Made by a program: the position numbers and the translations under genes | Assembly: GCA_035606695.1 (NCBI GenBank) | Contig: DATNEW010000009.1 | Span: 62,001-126,000, forward strand | From: Gemmatimonadaceae bacterium | Lineage (GTDB): Bacteria; Gemmatimonadota; Gemmatimonadetes; Gemmatimonadales; Gemmatimonadaceae | Direction of reading: 5' to 3' | DNA length: 64,000 nt | Notes under the pieces: model-generated | Seen by the model: the letters and a program-made list of their open reading frames with translations, nothing else | What the model was told of the DNA's origin: nothing | The model's database searches: none | Shown: positions 61,603-64,000 of the stretch, piece after piece | How the letters are laid out: every line of letters starts with the position of its first letter | Position numbering within the stretch: position 1 is the first letter of the stretch

Positions 61603-64000
61603 TTAGCGCGGCGGACGTCCTCGGCCGCCGCGCGCCGCGGCCGTGTCGCGCGGCGCGGGTGCCGGCGGTGCGGACCAGAAGCCCGGCGTCGGTTTGGCCA
61701 AGTCCGCGGCGTCCCGCGCAAAGAACAATGCGTTGAACACGGTGCGAAACGTTCCTTGCGGCTGCCCACGCCATTCGGGCTGGAACGCCAGCAACACCGC
61801 GTGACCGCGATCGTGCTTCACGTCGACCGCGGCGGCGAAGCCCTGGATGTATTGCGGACCGCTCAGGAAGCCGGAGCGGAGCGGTGAAACGTCTGATGGG
61901 AATTTGGCGAGCACCGATCCCTCGAAGCCGTCGGTCGTCGTGAACACCGGGCTGTTGAACACGAACACGTCGGCGCGGTCGGGCATGCCGGCCATCACCT
62001 GCTGTGACGGATCGGTGATCGCCTGCATGATCGATCCACCCGTGAAGAAGTCGCGGCGATTGACGTTCGCGACGACGTTGCGAACCGGCAGCCGCAGCGC
62101 GTTCGCGGCGGCCGTTGCGCCCTGATTCCACGCGACGATCGTCCCGCCGCCTTTCACGAAGTCGTCGAGCGCGCGCACGCCCTCGGCTGCCGCGCTGTCG
62201 GCCGCCGCATTCCCACGGCCGCCTCTACCGCCGCCAGCACCGCCGCCGCCGCCGCGCCCACCGCGTCCGCCGAGTGGGCCGATGTTCTGCGAGCCGATGA
62301 TGACGGCGTCGAAACGGTTGCCGAGATTTCCCGCGCGCAGATCGGCCGGCGTGATGAGCGTGTACTTGAAGCCGTAGGTGTCGAGCAGCCACTCCGTCCA
62401 GCCTTCGTCCATGTTGCCGGGGGCCGCCTTGTAGATGGCGATGCGCGTCGGTGCCGCGACGCTGCCGGCCGGCGCGCTCTCGACGGCATCGGCGCGCACG
62501 AACAGCTCGCGGGCGAGCGCGTCGGCTTTCGCGCGCTCGAGTCCACTGACGACGTACGCGCCGTGACCGCCCGCCCCGGCCGTTGGGGCGTAGCGCAGCG
62601 CAGCCCCTTCGGCGAGCGCGCGATTGATGAAGCGGAAGGAATTGTTCTGCGCGGGATCGAGCAGGATGACGCTGCCCGTACCGGAGATGGCGCCCGCGGG
62701 CGGCACGATGCCGGCGGCCATCGCGTTCGTGGTGAATGGTTCGTCGGGATTCGTATGCCAGTCGACGGCTTTGCCCTGCACGAGCTTCATCGCCGAACGG
62801 AAATCCGCCGGCAAGCGGGTGGTGGCTTCGACGACGTTCAGACCCATTTGATATGGCAGCGTCCATCCCGCCGCGTCGTACGGGGTGTCGTCGCCCATAT
62901 CGGGATAGCGTTGCGGCTCGAACAGCTCGCGCACGAGCTGGGCGTACTCCTGGTCCATGGGAATGACCCATGTGCCCTTGGCGTACGTGGCGCCGTTGTA
63001 CTGCACGTCGCGATCGAGTTGATGCACGCGAACGCCCATGAACGCCATGCGGCGAAGCAGCTCGACCGGCGCGACGGGATCCCGTTGCGCCTGCGGAACG
63101 ATGTACGCGTACGGCGCGCTCGTCTTGAACTGCGCGATGGTGTTGCGCGCCGACTGGTAGCGATTGTAGAGCAGCTCGTTCTTGAATTTCGCGGCGTAGT
63201 TGAGCGTCGCGAAGTCGGCGGTGACCATGTAGTCGATGGCGTCGCGCAGGTGCCACGTGCCTTCGGCCCATGGGCTGTTGTAGAGCGAGGTCGGGCGAAG
63301 GTCTTTGTAATTCGGGGGTAGACTGTCTACCGTCGTCGTGCGCGGGGTGGCGCAATTGCCGCCCTGCGTTTCCGTCCACCACGCCGCGATGTTCTGATAC
63401 ATCGGCATGTAGTCGATGTAGCCCGGGTACCACGCGTCGTAGGTCTCGAGCTGCGAGACGGCGCCGGGTTGGTTGTGCGCGTCCAACTCTTCGGCGATGC
63501 GCGTTCCGATGGCGTTGACTTCACGCGCCTGAATGGGCGGCACGCGGAAGCCCACAGGATCGGCGAAGGGCGGCAGCCAGATGCGCGTCGGGAACGGCGA
63601 CGACTGGTGCTGCACGTAAATGATCTGCGGCTCCCACTCGCGCCAGGTGCGCTGAATGACGCGCGACTCGATGACGTTCAGCATGTACGAGTCGCGGTTG
63701 TTGTCGTGGCCGACGTACTTCTGATAGAGCTCCATCGGCGCGATCTGCGCGGGATGGCCGGGAATGGAGTCGCGCGCGCGGCACCAGTTCACGACGATGT
63801 CCTGCCCGTCGGGGTTGATCGACGGCCACAGGAAGAACACGACGCTGTCGAGAATCGCCTTGACGTCGGGTTCGTTCGCGCGCGAGAGCAGCTCGTAGGC
63901 GATGAGCGGCGTGTGCTGCGAGCCGGCGATTTCCGACGCGTGCAAGCCGCCTGAGATGTCGACGAACGCGCGGCCTTCGGCGGCGAGCTTCCGCGCGTCG
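61603..64000 (-). CDS. M14-family zinc carboxypeptidase, N-terminus cut by window edge
   Basis: At least 798 residues; the frame is open to base 64000. The zinc motif GGLHASEIAG (HxxE) is near the visible start, followed by WPSINPDGQD and QKYVGHDNNRDSYML, typical of M14. After about residue 330 comes a second domain, and a Gly-rich stretch (GGRGGRGGGGGAGGGRGGRG) precedes a GATase1-like part (GGTIVAWNQGATAAANALRL). Such two-part M14 proteins with a C-terminal class I amidotransferase-like domain are known. Likely periplasmic (signal peptide would be upstream). Confidence 0.85.
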   Translation of the reverse strand, partial: DARKLAAEGRAFVDISGGLHASEIAGSQHTPLIAYELLSRANEPDVKAILDSVVFFLWPSINPDGQDIVVNWCRARDSIPGHPAQIAPMELYQKYVGHDNNRDSYMLNVIESRVIQRTWREWEPQIIYVQHQSSPFPTRIWLPPFADPVGFRVPPIQAREVNAIGTRIAEELDAHNQPGAVSQLETYDAWYPGYIDYMPMYQNIAAWWTETQGGNCATPRTTTVDSLPPNYKDLRPTSLYNSPWAEGTWHLRDAIDYMVTADFATLNYAAKFKNELLYNRYQSARNTIAQFKTSAPYAYIVPQAQRDPVAPVELLRRMAFMGVRVHQLDRDVQYNGATYAKGTWVIPMDQEYAQLVRELFEPQRYPDMGDDTPYDAAGWTLPYQMGLNVVEATTRLPADFRSAMKLVQGKAVDWHTNPDEPFTTNAMAAGIVPPAGAISGTGSVILLDPAQNNSFRFINRALAEGAALRYAPTAGAGGHGAYVVSGLERAKADALARELFVRADAVESAPAGSVAAPTRIAIYKAAPGNMDEGWTEWLLDTYGFKYTLITPADLRAGNLGNRFDAVIIGSQNIGPLGGRGGRGGGGGAGGGRGGRGNAAADSAAAEGVRALDDFVKGGGTIVAWNQGATAAANALRLPVRNVVANVNRRDFFTGGSIMQAITDPSQQVMAGMPDRADVFVFNSPVFTTTDGFEGSVLAKFPSDVSPLRSGFLSGPQYIQGFAAAVDVKHDRGHAVLLAFQPEWRGQPQGTFRTVFNALFFARDAADLAKPTPGFWSAPPAPAPRDTAAARGGRGRPPR

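Overview
The window is one contiguous, gene-dense, high-GC bacterial chromosome segment with about 60 protein genes, one tRNA gene and no rRNA. It carries a diderm gene set: LpxL-type acyltransferase, MsbA-type exporter, MlaD, a BamA-like barrel, many proteins with signal peptides ending in A-x-A then Gln, and several lipoproteins. GTG and TTG starts are common and many genes overlap by 4 bp (ATGA/GTGA). The mix of a PorX-like response regulator with a PglZ domain, small PASTA proteins, RGG-type tails and many secreted barrels suggests Gemmatimonadota or a close relative. This is inference from gene content; no search was run.

Layout. 1-6231 (minus) is a housekeeping operon read queA-tgt-yajC-def-fmt-rsmB-PASTA protein-rpe. 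ruvB lies just upstream. 7752-10931 (plus) is a surface module: lipoprotein, barrel, and a carboxypeptidase-regulatory/plug protein. 11070-17762 (minus) holds an aminotransferase, ruvA-ruvC-yebC, a barrel, a TPR/CsgG-like lipoprotein and a DnaB-C-like ATPase. 18350-25998 (plus) holds porX, an MsbA-type exporter, a glycosyltransferase, an LpxL-type acyltransferase, a lone DppC permease and a class V PLP enzyme. 26097-32854 holds tyrS (minus), a class A PBP, a PHP phosphoesterase, an amidohydrolase and an HNH nuclease. 33060-38400 (minus) is a sensor kinase, a small membrane protein and an NtrC-type regulator followed by a BamA-like barrel and a secreted protein. 38502-42726 holds yjbQ, a NYN/LOTUS RNase-like protein, an alkyladenine glycosylase, a barrel and a HIRAN protein. 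42704-45187 is tdh-kbl (threonine to glycine). 45351-48641 is tldD-tldE and a tiny histone-H1-like protein. 48712-51053 holds an ATP-grasp ligase, a zinc peptidase and a 50-residue ORF. 51361-57276 holds a methyltransferase, a CDF transporter, mutM, rlmI, three small genes and an HD-GYP protein. 57241-64000 holds mltG, ruvX, rho, mlaD, tRNA-Arg(CCG) and a truncated M14 peptidase.

Noncoding structure is rich. There are two dispersed palindromic repeat families. Family A has GTCATCC-GAGC termini (5 copies). Family B contains GAAGCGCCGCAG followed by a GAGGA Shine-Dalgarno-like end (6 copies), and two copies sit exactly where a downstream gene needs its ribosome-binding site. There are also two single inverted-repeat elements (32860-33007 and 43971-44146), three G-rich 7-8 bp tandem arrays, several clear intrinsic terminators, and a three-hairpin leader ahead of the H1-like gene.

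I found no complete defence island, CRISPR array, prophage, transposase or secretion-system cluster. The most interesting items are the NYN/LOTUS protein, the family B repeats that donate ribosome-binding sites, the long inverted repeat between tdh and kbl, the Tat-signal TldD, and the small-ORF/zinc peptidase/ATP-grasp trio.
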